A stretch of 39,848 nucleotides of DNA from Oscillospiraceae bacterium (GTDB lineage: Bacteria > Bacillota > Clostridia > Oscillospirales > WRJC01): NCBI GenBank assembly GCA_009780985.1, contig WQYZ01000017.1, forward strand, positions 1 through 39,848, read 5' to 3'. The position numbers were made by a program, and so were the translations under genes. The notes below the pieces were generated by a model. It saw nothing but the letters and a program-made list of their open reading frames with translations. It ran no database searches and was not told the DNA's origin. Positions 1 through 15,000 of the stretch are shown piece by piece (the stretch's first letter is position 1; every line of letters begins with the position of its first letter).

Positions 1-2
1 GC

Positions 3-3000
3 GCACTCGCAAGCGACCCCGCTTATTCTTTCTCTGCGCAGACTGCCAGCGGGCTGACAGATATATTCACTCAAATTGAAAATCAAATCGTCGCTCCGAC
101 AATAGCAAAGAACAGCGTTATAACAGATACGCTTTCGCAATACTTCGATTTCACATCTGATTGGTTTGTAGGCGCAAACGTAGGTCCGGTTACCGGCGGA
201 GGTAATTCATACTCCGACCCGACGTCCGCAGGAGCGCAGGTAACAGGCAACTCACTCACCTGGACGATTCCGCAGAACGTCGGTAAAGGCATGGTTGCAT
301 CAATAACCGTCAGGGTAAAAGCTAAACCGGAAGCATACTCGTCAAGCTGCCAGCCTAACATTGCCCCAAATGTAGTGCCGACAAACGCTTCGGCAACTTT
401 GACATATTATAACATTCTGAGACCTTCGGGAACAGGTTATACCGCCGCTTTCGCAAGCCCAATGGTACATGTTCAGAAACCCTCTGTTACAATAACCAAA
501 CAGGTTTCTGCAAGCCCGTATGTGTCGGGCGCGCCCACAAACAATATTACAGACTGGCAGTCAGCCGCCACTTTCAGCGACACAGACAATTCTGCCGCAA
601 TATTTAAAGTAACGGTAACCAACGGCTCTACAGTCGACGCAGCTAATATTAAATTAACAGACACATTCACAAAAGCGACCGGTTCTACGGCAACAGGAAG
701 CTGGCTCGGCACAGACCCTACCGCGACCGCGTTCACCGTTGTTAAAGGCGGCGCTCAGACTTTCTATTATGCGACAACCGCGCTCAATACAGCCGGCACA
801 TATACAAATACTGCGTCAGTAATCGCAAGCAGTTATTATGACTCCACGCCCGGTTCTACGGCGACAGTTACAGTAAATCAGATTGTCCCGCAGGATCTGA
901 GTATAACAAAAGAAGTATATTCACAGCCTTTCAGCGGCAGCCTCACAGATATTATCAATAATTCCTCCAGCGTATGGTTCCCCGGAACCACTTCTGGCAC
1001 TCCCGTATTGAGTTTACAAAAAGGGGACAGCGCATTATTCAAAATTACAGTGACAAACCCTGATACGAGAGACAAAACGCAGGTAACCCTCACTGATAAA
1101 TTTGCAAACGGCAATCAGACTCCTGTAAACGGCACATGGTACGACGCTTCGGGGACTAAAATAAATCCGCCGCAGAATATTACCGTTCGCGGAGGTCAGC
1201 AGCTTGTTTTCTACTATGTATCCGATCCTATTACCGTAACAGGAATATATACAAACAACATTAACGGCGGTAAGGACGGCGGCGATTCGGACGTTGTTAT
1301 CACAGTCGATAATCCCGCTTATACCGTAAAGAAAGAAGTTATGGATCCGAATACCGGCAACTGGATAGACAGTTCAGCCAATCCTATAGAAGTTGATTCC
1401 GGCGCCACCGTACACTTCAAAATAACAGTACAAAATACAGGCACAGTCCCCGTAAACGGTCTTTCTCTGACGGATAATTTCAGCAACGGGACGGATACCC
1501 ACGATATAACAACATCTAACCTTAAGAGAGCGACATTAAACGGCAATGATTATACCGTAGCCGATATAAAGAATTTCTCAGTAGGCATAGGAAACACTCT
1601 AATACTTTACTATGATATCGATCTCACCGGAAATTACGCTAACACATGGGGCGTGTCGGGAATATCCGGAGCCTCGGCTCCAATCAGCATCGCTCCTCTT
1701 AAAGATCAGCTGACGGCAGATCAAGCTGAATTGGGCGCGCAGGACGACGCTCCGGCAGCCAACGGCTCTCTCTATGCGCAGTACAACTTCGCTTTGCAGA
1801 CTCTGAATGATTACACATCTTCTATAACGGCTCAGGCTGCAACAACTGAAGAAGTTACGACAGCTTCAGAGCCCTCGGATACTACTGATAATACTACCGC
1901 AACGGACGCAGACAGTTCTGATAACAACGCTGGTGAAGTTGCTTCAGATACTACGGAAGCGCCTGCAGCAGACACAAGTGAAAGTATCGCTCCTGACAGC
2001 GGCGTTACAGTTTCCGACGACAGCACTCCGGCAGATAACAGTGCAGACGTTGGCGACGGCGGCGTATCTATAGACCAGCAATCATATATGCCATCTAAAG
2101 CAGATAGTTCAGTATCACTTTTAGGTATGGCATCTTCCAAACCGTCAATAGTATTGCTCAGCGCAGATAACGGCGTTGCCGTCGGAGACACAACCGCTGA
2201 CAACGGCGCGGCTGACCCTCAATTAACAGCATTGCAGGCGGCATGTCAATCCGCTCTTGATGCCATAAACGCTAAACTCACAGAAATCGACAGTTTGCAG
2301 TCTCAGATAGACGACGCGCAAGCTGACGGCACAGACGGCAATACAGTCGCAATAAATAACGCTATGCTCGCAAACCCGGTAATAAGAGCCGCCACAGGTA
2401 TAGACGGCGGCGCACTCTTACAGGCTCCGGCGGCTCAAAGCGCGGGCATATCCGCTGCGGACGCACTCATATCACCTGCCGATATAGACATATCTCTCTT
2501 TGACGCGCCTGTCGCAGCCACAGCCACGCTTCCGTCAAACGTAACATGGACGAATACTGCCAAAATTAAAGGTCCCGGCGGCAATGAGGACGACCCGGAT
2601 GTGCCGATAGTCGTTAAACCTGTTGCGGGAATTTTAGTTCAGAAATACGTTCTCGACTCAAACAGTCAAAGACAAAAATCAATGAATATGCCATATACAG
2701 GCGGACAGGCAAAATTTGAAATAGACCTCACCTGCGTAGGCACAACATCTATAGACGTCACGCTCAGCGACATGTTTGACAGCTCTAAGAATATTACTTT
2801 CACAAGCGCTACGGACAACCACGGCAATATAATCCCGGTAAACGGCAATGTCATCACCGTTGCCGGCGGAGCGACAGTCACACTCGTATGCACTGTAGAT
2901 ATAGCTCCTAACACTGACTCGACCACTTCAAGAGAATACGCAAATATTATGAATATTTCATACAAGGACAAAGACGGCAATACGGTAAATAAGAGCGACA

Positions 3001-6000
3001 CTGCGGAAGTAGTCGTAGCGGCGGCTCCAGTACCGGTAAATCTTGATGTTCATAAAGACGCCGCAGTATATAACAGTAACAATACCTGTGACGATCAGGA
3101 CTGGAACACATCCGGGACATTAAACGTTACGGGCGTTGATAACCCGCGTATCATCTACAGAATAACCGTTACAAACCCGAGCGCCAGATCGACAAAATTC
3201 GGGTTCAGCGACATGATAACCATTTTGCCGGACAACAGCACAATACAGGTGTCTTTCGGCGATTTAGTTGAGCTGACAGCGTCGGGCATAGTGCCTGCAA
3301 ACGACAGCGATATGGTTATCGGAGCAGGTCAGACGAGAACATTCTTCTATATTACGCCTGTAAATATGCCGAATAATTCTACTATAAAAAACCATATGGA
3401 ATTCACTCCGTTAGACTGCAATAACGATCCGAGCGACCCGCCCGGAACGGCTGATAAAGAAGTCGATATAGACGGGGGAACTCCTACCCCGACAGATTAT
3501 TTTACAGTATCAAAACAGGTTGCGCAATATAATCCCATTGATTCCAACTACGGCGGATCAGGATACCGCTATTACGACAGTTTGACCAATCTGCCTCATG
3601 ATTCCCGTGTTGTATACAAAATAACTGTTACGAATATAACCAAAATAGGCGTTAATTTCTCTTTCACAGATTATTTCGACACCACAGGCTCAAATACGTC
3701 GGTCAGCTTCTACAGTTTAATTGACGCCGCGACAGGCTTAACTCCGACCGATACTTTCATTGCGGCAGGTCCGAACACCTCGAGAACATTCTACTATGTT
3801 ACGACCCAGACCCTGCCTAACAACAGAGATTCAACCAATCCTATTATAAACAAAGTCATGGTGCAGGCATTGGACGCCGCCGGCAAAACAGTAGGCAATA
3901 TAGCTGAAGATACTGCGTCAGCCACGACTGAGACATACAATCCCACTTACTCCATAACGGCAGCTAAACAGGTCGCCGAATATAACGGGGGCGCGCTTGA
4001 CGGAAATTACGCATACGGCTCGTCAATAACATTGAGCAATCCCAATGCGCGCGTAATCTATAAGATAACTCTTACCAACAACAGCCAAATCAACCCCGTA
4101 ACATTCAGATTCGACGACGAACTTGACGGCTCAAGCGTTCCGTACACCGCTTTATGGGAATGGTCCAGCGTCAACGGATGGGGACATCCGACCGATATGT
4201 TACTTAATGCGGGTCAAACGAGAACGTATTACTATTATACAAACGCTCTCCAGGGCGGCAGAACTATTACAAATACGGTAACAGTAACCCCGACAGACCC
4301 TAAAGGCGGCGAACACGACCCCGGTTCTGATGAAACTACAGTTGAAACTGCTCCTGTGCCCGCTACTGTTTACTCTGTAAACGTAACGAAATACGCGGCT
4401 CTGTATAATCCGACCTATGGAACAGATTATTCAAAATATGAGAATCAGAGCGGTTTATTCACATCAACATCGTTGAATGTTCCGGCTAACTCCCGCGTGG
4501 TATACAAAATAACTGTGCAAAATACCAGCCACGACTCCAACGGAGTTCCTCTGCCGGCAACATTCAGTCTGACAGATTCATTAGACGCTACAACCGGCGG
4601 GCTGAATCAGTCGATTACTTACGAATCCATGTATGAAGCTTCTCAGTCAGGCGGTTACACAAACCTCAATAAAGACAATTTACTCGGACCGAATGAAACG
4701 AGAACATTCTACTATGTTACCTCAAATCCTTTGCCAAACGGCAGAATAACGCCTCCGGTCGACAATACCGTAACAGTGACTCCAGCCGGAGGAGACCCGA
4801 CGTCAAACACGGTATCAGTCATTACAGGTACGCCCGACCCGATTCAGGCTCTCGACGTTACTAAAACTGCGGCTCAATACAGCGACAGCATCGGCAACAA
4901 TTTCGCAGGATATAAATCTATGTTCATATCTCCTCTGTCTTTGCCTGCAAATTCCCGCGCCGTATTCCAGATAACAATACACAATCCGAATACCGTCGCG
5001 GTACAGATTGGCTTCAGCGATACTCTTATTATAGACGCAAATAATAAAATTACGATTCCTTACAGCGCATTGTTCGAAGCATCCGGAAATACATATGTAA
5101 GTCCGCAGAGCGACACTCTGCTCGGACCGAATGAAACAAGGACATTCTACTATGTCACTCCGCAGAATATGCTGCCTAACGGCAGAGATTCAAGCAATCC
5201 GATAAAAAACAGCGTAAGCGCATATCCGGCAGACGATAACGGCAATCAGCTCGTTCCGCCGACTACAGCCGATGTTTCAATCACAACCGACCCTTACAAT
5301 CAGCCTCCGGTTAACCTGACGGTAGAAAAAACAGTGGCATTGTATCAATACAGCAATTACGCAAACAACGATTTCAAATCGTCGTTAGATTTGACAACCC
5401 CCAATTCCACTGTAATCTATAGAGTATATGTCAAAAACAACAGCGCATATCAGACTTCGTTCACTTTCAAGGATACGTTTGATAAAACAAAAGATATTCC
5501 GTATACCGACTTCCGCGAAATAGCCGACCCGACGGCTGCAAATCCGTCATATGTGCCTCCGTCCAATACGGTTCTCAATCCGGGCGAGGAAAGAACATTC
5601 TATTATATCACCTCTGTGCCGAATAACAGGGACAGCGGCAATGCTATCGAAAACACCGTGGTAATTACCCCTGTAAACAGCGGCTCAAATCCCGGCGATA
5701 CAATGACGAGCACAGCAACGCTCACAACCCCGACGCTTGATCCGAATGTAAATCTCACAATTACAAAACAAGCGGCTCTTTATAACCCTAACTCAACCAA
5801 GTTCGCAGACTCGTCTTACTACACATATGCCGATACTCTCAATGCGGTCAAGGATTCTAAAGTAGTCTACAAAATAACAATAAGCAATACAAGCGACTAT
5901 CAGACTCAGTTCAGATTCACAGATACGCTTACAATTACAGGTTCTAAGCCTTCCACAACTAATATACGTTTAGAAGATCAGAATATGTATGAATATGTAA

Positions 6001-9000
6001 ATAGCAACTACATACATACGACAGATTACTCTGTCAACGCTCATTCCGACAGAACATTCTTCTACGTTACAGACACGCTGCCCAACGACTCTGATATTAA
6101 TAACACCGCGACAATCCAGGCTGTATATGACGACAAATCGCCGCGCGGAACCGAAGACGACGCTTCCGTCGATTTCAGGACGCCGTACGTAGGTCCTGTA
6201 AACATTGACCTGAATATCGCAAAAGAAGTCGCCGTACTCAGCGGGACAAATTATAAAGATTATACGACTTATCAGTCCGGAACTCTGACTTTGGATAAAG
6301 CAAACATGGGCGTCGTTTACAGAATAACCGTAGAAAATACAAGCAATTTGCCGACAAAATTCAGCTTCGGCGACAACATAACCGACGGAAACGGACATGC
6401 TATAAATCTTCCGACACTTCCGTCAAGCATATCGTTCGGAAACTTACTCGAATATGTAAACGGTCAGTATGTTAATCCGACAGACATGACCCTCGCAGCG
6501 GCAGGAACTCCCGGAGCAATAAGAACATTCTACTATCCGATAACCGCTCTTCCAAGCGCATCGGATTCGCCCACTACGATTGTCAATACGGCAGGCGTAC
6601 AGGCGATAGACAACGGGAACGCTACTCAGGGAGGATATAAAGACAGCTCCGTCACAGTTATAACGCCTAAAAACGATATTCAGCCGGTTGTGCTGACTGT
6701 TGACAAAAAAGTGGCTCCGTATACCAATAACACAACAAATTACGCAGGATTGACGTATGCGGACGGACCGCTGTCCCTGCCCGTTAACTCCCGAGTAATA
6801 TACCAGATAACAATTACAAACACATCCGCCACAGCAGCTATTATTGACTTCAAAGATACATTTGACGTTAATAAAAACGGCGGAACTCAAATCCAGCTCA
6901 AAGACTGCTGGGAATATAAAACGACCTCAAATCCTCCGTATTTTATGCCGACCGACTCAATAATCTTAGGCAAAACTACAAGAACATTCTACTATGTCAC
7001 AAATACGCTGGATAACGGCAGAGACGAAGGCAATCCAATTATCAACGATGTAACGGTAATTCCCCGCGACGATAACGGCGCGGATATCGGTCCCGGAACT
7101 CCGGCGCACGATTCCGTTACGGTTATGACGGCTCAGGCTCCCGAAGATAAAATCGCCTTAGACGTTACAAAATCAGCCGCAGTCTTCAATCCGAACAACT
7201 CAGACTACGAGGGCTATACCTATACGGCAGATCCGTATTCGCTCAACGTGCAGGCTTTCTCCAGAGTAGTGTATAAAATATCGGTTACCAACACCAGCGC
7301 ATACCCGACAAGATTCGACTTAAAAGACACAATCAACTTAGATCCTACTCCCGGCAAAGAAACGACCATACCGTTCAACTCTTTCGTTGAGAAGATAGGC
7401 AGCACATATGTTCACACGTCAGATATGACGCTTAATCCCGGACAGGTAAGAACATTCTACTATCTCACAGACACACTCCCGAACGACAGAGACGGCAGCG
7501 ACGCCAACCATCCTGTAATCACGAACTCCGTAACGGTAACTCCTAAAAAAGACGACGGCATAACCGACCGCGGAGATTCCCAAAACTCCTCCGTTATTGT
7601 CAAAACTCCGATAGTCCCGGCTGTCAGTATCAACTTGGTAGTTACAAAGTCAGTCGCGCTTTATAACGGAAGCACCGATTATGAAAACGATTACAGAACT
7701 TCCGATTTTACCGCCGACGGCAATACGCTACGTACAAATAAACTTGACTCTCGTGTTGTCTACAAAATAACAATCCAGAACAAGAGCGCTTTGGACACGA
7801 CATTCGATTTCACAGATTTAATCAACATAAATGCCGCCAATCCGACTTCTATACCACTTACAAGTTTCATTCAATGGATAAACGGCGCATATAAACCTGT
7901 AGCTGCCAACGACAACATAATCTTATCCGGACAGACAAGAACATTCTACTATCTCACAGGCGTACTCCCAAATAGTAGAGACGACAGCAATCCGATTACA
8001 AACACTGTGACAGTGACTGCTAAAGCTTCGGCAAATCCTGTGCCGATAATAAAATCAGTCAACGTCGTAACTCCGGCTCCGACTCCGGACGCAAATCAGG
8101 TTAAACTGACAGTCAAAAAAGAAGTTGCCCTCTATACAAACAATACCGACTTCGCAGTAATAAGCAACGGCGCATACACTCAGCCCAACAATATACTGCG
8201 GTTAACAAATCCCAATTCGCGCGTTGTTTACAGAATAACCGTTACAAATACAAGCAATGTTGCGACCAGCTTCTTATTTACGGACGTATTCACTAATATA
8301 ACCCAAAATGTTTCGTTCTCCGATCTTCTTGAAGAGAAAGACGACGGGTCTTACGGACCTCCGTCCGACCAGACGCTCCTGCCCGCAGGAATGCCGGGAT
8401 CATCAAGAACATTCTACTATCTGACAAACACGCTCCCGAACGATATAAACAGCGCCACTGTAGGCTCTATTGACAACACAGTAACAGTAATTCCGGTAGA
8501 CGTTAAACAAACTCCGACCGGTCCGGCAGTTTCAAGCAAAGTATCAGTTACGACTCCCGCGGGACCGAGTGCAGACATCAACCTCACAGTTACAAAAGAC
8601 GTCGCTCCGTATCAAAGCAACAACACTGACTTTGCAAGCAACGCATATAAATCTACTTACGTTACAGGCACATTGAAAACAGGTCTCGACGCCCGCGTTG
8701 TTTACAGAATAACAATCACAAATAACAGCAGTTCTCCTGCAAAGTTCAGCTTCAGCGATACGATGGACGCGGCTCCGCAGAATATAGACTTCTCAATGTT
8801 TGTTGAATATGTAAACGGCAAGTACGTTCCGGCAAATGCGAATGACACCGCGCTTACAGCCGCAGGAACGCCCGGCTCGACAAGAATATTCTACTATCTG
8901 ACAGGAACTCTCCCGAACGGCAGAAACGGCAGTAACCCGATTACAAACACTGTAACAGTGCGTCCGCTCAATCCCGACGGAACAGTTTCAGGAGACAAAA

Positions 9001-12000
9001 TTTATAATCCAAGCGTAGCAGTATCTACTCCAGACCCAAATACGGCAGGCGTCGACCTCAGAGTCATTAAAACAGTCGCCCCTTATAACAACAATTCTAC
9101 AGATTTCGCTAAATATCAGTCATTTGTATCAGGTCCTCTGACATTAGACAGCTCGGTTTCGCGCGTTGTTTACAAAATAACGATAGAGAACCTGAGCAGC
9201 ATCGCGACAGCTTTCAGTTTCACCGATACATTTGGAGCGTCTCCGGGCTCTATACCGTTTAGCAGTCTGATTGAATACAAAAACAACAGTTACGCAACTG
9301 TTAATGTAAACGACACTGTTATTCTGGGCGGGGAAATAAGAACTTTCTTCTATCTCACTCCCACTCTCCCGAGCGGCAGAGACAGTAACAATCCGATTAA
9401 CAATAAAGTATCAGTATGGACGTTGGACACAAACGGCAATCAGGTCAAAGAATTCACAAGTTCTGTCGACGTGATAACCGCCGCCCCCGTAGATCAGACA
9501 GTTACTCTGAAAGTTTCAAAGACAGTGGCGCTCTATAGCGAAGGCATGAAATACTCGGATTATTCATTCGCGCCTCAGTTAGATATCCCGAGCAGCAAAC
9601 CTAATTCGCGCGTCGTTTACAAAATAACAATAGAGAACCCGAGCAATTACACAACGACATTTGACTTCTCAGACACATTCGACAATATCAAACCCATAAC
9701 GTTCGGCGCGATGTTAGAACAGGTAGGAACGGCTCCGAATTACAGCTATGTAGATAATTCGTCCGACATGACCCTCACGCCTAAACAGATTAGAACGTTC
9801 TATTATGTTACCAACATTCTCCCGCCGGACAGAAGCGCAAGCAATTCTATTAAAAATATATTGACAGTAACTCCTAAGAGCGGTACGCCGCAGCAAGCTA
9901 CAGCTATAGTCACAACTCCTCCTGCGGGCGACAGCCAGATCTATCTCGCGGTTGACAAATCAGTCGCTCTCTACACAGGCAACTTGGATTATAGAAATGC
10001 TTACGGCTATTCCAATCCTAATACAATTAACGACTTCCCGCTCAACTCACGCGCAGTTTATAAAATACACATAACAAATAACACCAAGATGTCCGCTATA
10101 TTCAACTTCTCCGACGTTATGACCTCAGATAACGGCAATACGACTATAAACGCTGTAGATTACAGAAGAGATTTATATGAATATGACAGCGTCAGCGGCA
10201 AATACGTACATCCGTCAGACTTCTTCATAGGAGCAGCCGGAGAGAGAACATTCTACTATGTATCAGATACGCTCTCGGCAGGATATTCGGCAGGCAATCC
10301 AATTACCAATACGGTAACCGTAACGCCGGTCGCCGACGACCTTACAACTAAATTAGGTCCGGAAGTTTCCTCCTGGGTTTCAGTGACAACACCGGAGCCG
10401 TCCGATACCAGCATTAACCTTTCCGTTACAAAGAGCGTAGCCGTATATGACGGAAGCACTTCATTTGTAAACTACTCGTCATGGGGCAACGATGCAAGTC
10501 CAATAACTATATCTAACGCCAATGCGCGTTTGGTTTACAGAATCACAGTCTCCAACCCGACAGATGTCACCACAAAATTCGATTTCAGCGATACTCTGAC
10601 AATAAGCGGCGGCAATACTACGATAGACTACGCAACTTTATATGAACACAAAGGAACAGATCCGAACACCGGCTATGTACATCCGTCAGATAAGGTGCTC
10701 ATGCCTCGCGAGACAAGAACATTCTATTACCTCACCGATACATTGCCGAATGAAACTGTAATTAAAAACTATGCGGAAGCAACCGCGAAAGACGACAAAG
10801 GCAACGACCTCGGGACAACAGGATCAGACGAGGTCACAAATACGACTCCTAAGAGCGAACCGAATAACGTCGATCTGACAGTCAAAAAAGAAGTCGCACT
10901 CTACAAAGACGGAACCGATTACAGAAGCTACAACGGCTCTTTCAGCGACACGTTAAGCGTACCGGCAAACTCCCGCGTTATTTACAGAATCACAATCGTT
11001 AATCCGAGCCAATACGCGACGAAGTTCAGTTTCAGCGACACAATCACAATACCCGACGATCCTGCAAATCCTGATTCGATAGCGTTTACAAGTTTGTACG
11101 AATGGGTAAACGGTCAGTATGTACATCCGGCGGCAACCGATAACGTCCTTACAGCCGCAGGAAATGTAAATTCGACAAGAGTATTCTACTATATTACAGA
11201 TACTCTCCCGAACGGCAGAACATCAGTAAATCCGATTTACAACACAGTAACTGTAAGTGCAAGCGGAGATCATACCGGCGCAGAAGCGACAAGTACAAGC
11301 ACAGTCACAACAGACCCGTTGGATAAACCTACTGTTAATCTTGTCGTCACAAAACAGGTTGCACTGTACAACGGAACGCTCGACTATGCAAAATACAACA
11401 GTCCGACAAATCTATTCCAAAACAGTATTAATATAACAGACCATAACGCTCGCGTCATTTACAAGATAACCGTAAGCAACCCGAGTAATACGGCGGTGCA
11501 GTTCTACTTGGAAGACCAATATAACATTTCCGACCCGTCAACTCAAACATCAATAGATTATTATACCCAGATGTGGGAGCAGGTGGGAACATCCTCGAAT
11601 TACGCACATCCGTCTGACACAATTCTCACTCCTGCGGGGACGCCAGGCTCAACAAGAACATTCTACTATGCGACCAACACGCTCCCTGATGGAAGAAACA
11701 GCGGCGCAGCCCCGATTATCAACACTGTAAAAGCCTATGCGGTAGATTATCCTCACAGCGATCCGATTCCGCAGTCAGCCGCAGTAACGACCCCGGACCC
11801 TGTCACTCCGAGTTTCACACTCCAGGTTACTAAAGGCGCGGCTGTATACAAAGATGTAAACGACTATGCAAATTCGAATTATTACACATATACAGACAGT
11901 AAAGACGGAACATTGCCAGCCGGATTGAATTCGCGCATCGTCTACAGAATAACTGTATACAACCCCAGCAATTCAATAGTCACATTCAAATTCGCCGACA

Positions 12001-15000
12001 CAATGAACATATCTCCGTCAAACGTCGACTACAGCACACAGCTGTGGGAACAGGTAGGCAGCACTTCTCAATACAGAAACCCGACAGACAAGATTCTCTT
12101 CCCGAAAGAGACAAGAACATTCTACTTTGTCACAGGCACGCTGCCCAACAGCAGAGGCGTAAATCAGGAGATAAGCAATAAAGCGGAATTCTGGGCATTG
12201 GACAATGCAGGCAACACAATTAACAATTCCTACGCTTATGCGACAATGTTAGTCACAACTCCGTCGCCTGATCTGACGCCCAACCTCACAGTACAAAAAT
12301 CCGCAGCTCTTTACGACGATACGCTCAACTATCAGAACTATCAGAATTACACATACTATCCCGACAGTTTGACAGTGCCGGCAAACGCCCGCGTAATTTA
12401 CAAGATAGTAGTCACAAATCCGAGCAATGAGCCTACGAGATTCAGCTTCCTCGACCAGATTACCCTTGACCCGCAGTATCCGGCAAACATAACTTTAAAT
12501 ATGATGTATGAACTTGACAAAAATTCGCCGACAGTATCGTACATACATCCTACAGACAATCTTATCCTGCCCGGAACGGCTAACGCAAGAACATTCTACT
12601 ATATAACCGACTTCCTGCCTCCGGACAGAGGCGCGTCACCAGCAACTACTCCGATTACCAATACTGTTTTGATACAGAAGATAGGCGACGACGACAAACC
12701 AACCGGTTCACCGGCAGTCCGTTCGCATGTTGACGTTATAACACTCCCGCAGAACGCTGATAATATCAACGTTACAGTTACAAAACAAGTCGCTCTCTAC
12801 AACAATTCGGAGAATTACAACAACACCAGCAGTTACAATTATAAGGATACAGTTCAGATATCTGGTCAGAACGCGCGTCTTGTTTACAGAATAAGCGTAT
12901 ACAACCCCAGCGACAAAGCGATACAGTTCACATTCCAGGATACAATGACATTCACCGGCGCAGTAAACCGCACGGACGATATACCATATGCGTCGCTGTA
13001 TGAATATGTATCCGGACAGCGCACGACAGATCTGACGGATAAAGTGCTCCTGCCGGGTGAAACAAGATATTTCTACTATGTAACCGGCACTCTTCCGAGC
13101 GATTCCACAATCGTCAATACCGTAACGGCTCAGGCGCAAAAAGACAACGGCGACCTTGACGGAGCATCCGATACAAAAGACGTCACGGTAACAACTCCGA
13201 AAGCTCCGGATGCAGTTCCTCTCACAGTCGCTAAGTCAGTCGCTCTTTACAACAGCAATTCGGGCAATGCAGACAACTATGCGGCATATCCGGCAACGGC
13301 TTGGACTACCAACGGCGGAACACTGACCCTCTCAAATATCAATCAGCGCGTAGTCTACAGAATAGAAGTCTCCAATCCGGGCGATACGCCTACAAGATTC
13401 AGTTTCGGCGACGATATCAATATATCGGAAAATATAGGATTTACTAATTTGGTGGAAAAGACGGGAACAGCAGGAACATCCGCAGACTATACGAACCCGT
13501 CCGATACAAGACTTAATGCCGGACAGACGAGGACATTCTACTATGTAACAAATACTCTCCCGAACGACAGGGGACAATCAACCGGAACTCAGCCAATTGT
13601 AAATACCGTCTCAGTCCAGAAGATAAACGACTTGGGCGAAGCGGTAGACAACATAATGGCAACAAGCACGGTTTATGTCACAACTCCTCCGTATGACATT
13701 ACGGCAGATTTGACAGTAACCAAATCGGTAGCTCAATATAACGGCAGTATGGACTACGCAAGCTATGAGCCTTACTTCCAGACAAGTCAGTTAGACATCG
13801 CGACTCCGAATGCCCGCGTCGTTTACAAAATAACTGTCACAAACAACAGCTACGACACGCCGGTGCAATTCAACCTGACGGACAATATAACCGGAGTAAG
13901 CCCAAGCACTATAGACTATTACAGTCAGATGCGCGAACCGGTAATAGTAAACGGAGTAATTACGGCATATGCAAAACCGTCTGATAATCTGCTCCAGCCG
14001 AGAGAGACAAGAACGTTCTACTACATGACAAACACTCTCCCGAACAGCGCGACGATTAAAAATACCGCAACTGTATATCCGTATGTAGACGCTTCCAAGA
14101 CCAACATAGGCATCACAAAAGACGCGTCAGTCACAGTAACAACACCGTCTGTTATAACGCCTGTTATAAGCCTCGACGTCAAGAAAGAAGTCGCGCAGTA
14201 TACCAATGTCGACAACTACGCAAGCTATACAGACTGGGTTGATACTGCCAAATACGGTCCATTACAGCTTGACCCGCTCAATACCCGCGCAGTTTTTAAA
14301 ATAACAATATATAATAACAGCAGTTATATTGCAAACTTTGCTTTAACCGACATAATGGATTTCGGTAACGGCTATGTTGTTCCGTATACGTCAATGTGGG
14401 AACAGTACGGCACCCAGTATATCCACCCGGTAGACAGTTACCTTGCTCCAAACGAAACAAGATACTTCTATTATGTGACAGACACCAACGCGCTCCCGCC
14501 GAACAGACCCGTTGACAATCCGATTAACAACAAAGTAACGGTAACTCTTAAAGATAACAACGGAGACCTCACAGACAATACATTCACATATACGGCTTCT
14601 GTTTCAACGCCCGGCACAAACGATGCGATAAACCTCAGCGTCAGCAAAACGGTAGCAGATACGCCGTATGAAACCGGCAAGAGCTTCACCTCATATAATT
14701 TCAAGAACAGTACGGTAACTCTTCCGTCGAAATCTCAGGCGGTTTACAGAATAGTAATAACAAACAACAGCAACAAAGCAGGCAAATTCGTCTTAGAGGA
14801 TACGCTCTCAACTCTGCCCGGAACCGCGTTCAGTTTGAACAGCTGCTATGAATGGTCTGCAAGTACGCAGAGTTTCGTACCGGTAACTGACAATTCAATC
14901 GGCACCGGCAATATCAGCACAAGAACTTTATACTACGTATCGCCTGTACTGCCTGACGGAAAAACCACGATCAATACAGCGACAGTATATTCCGCAGACA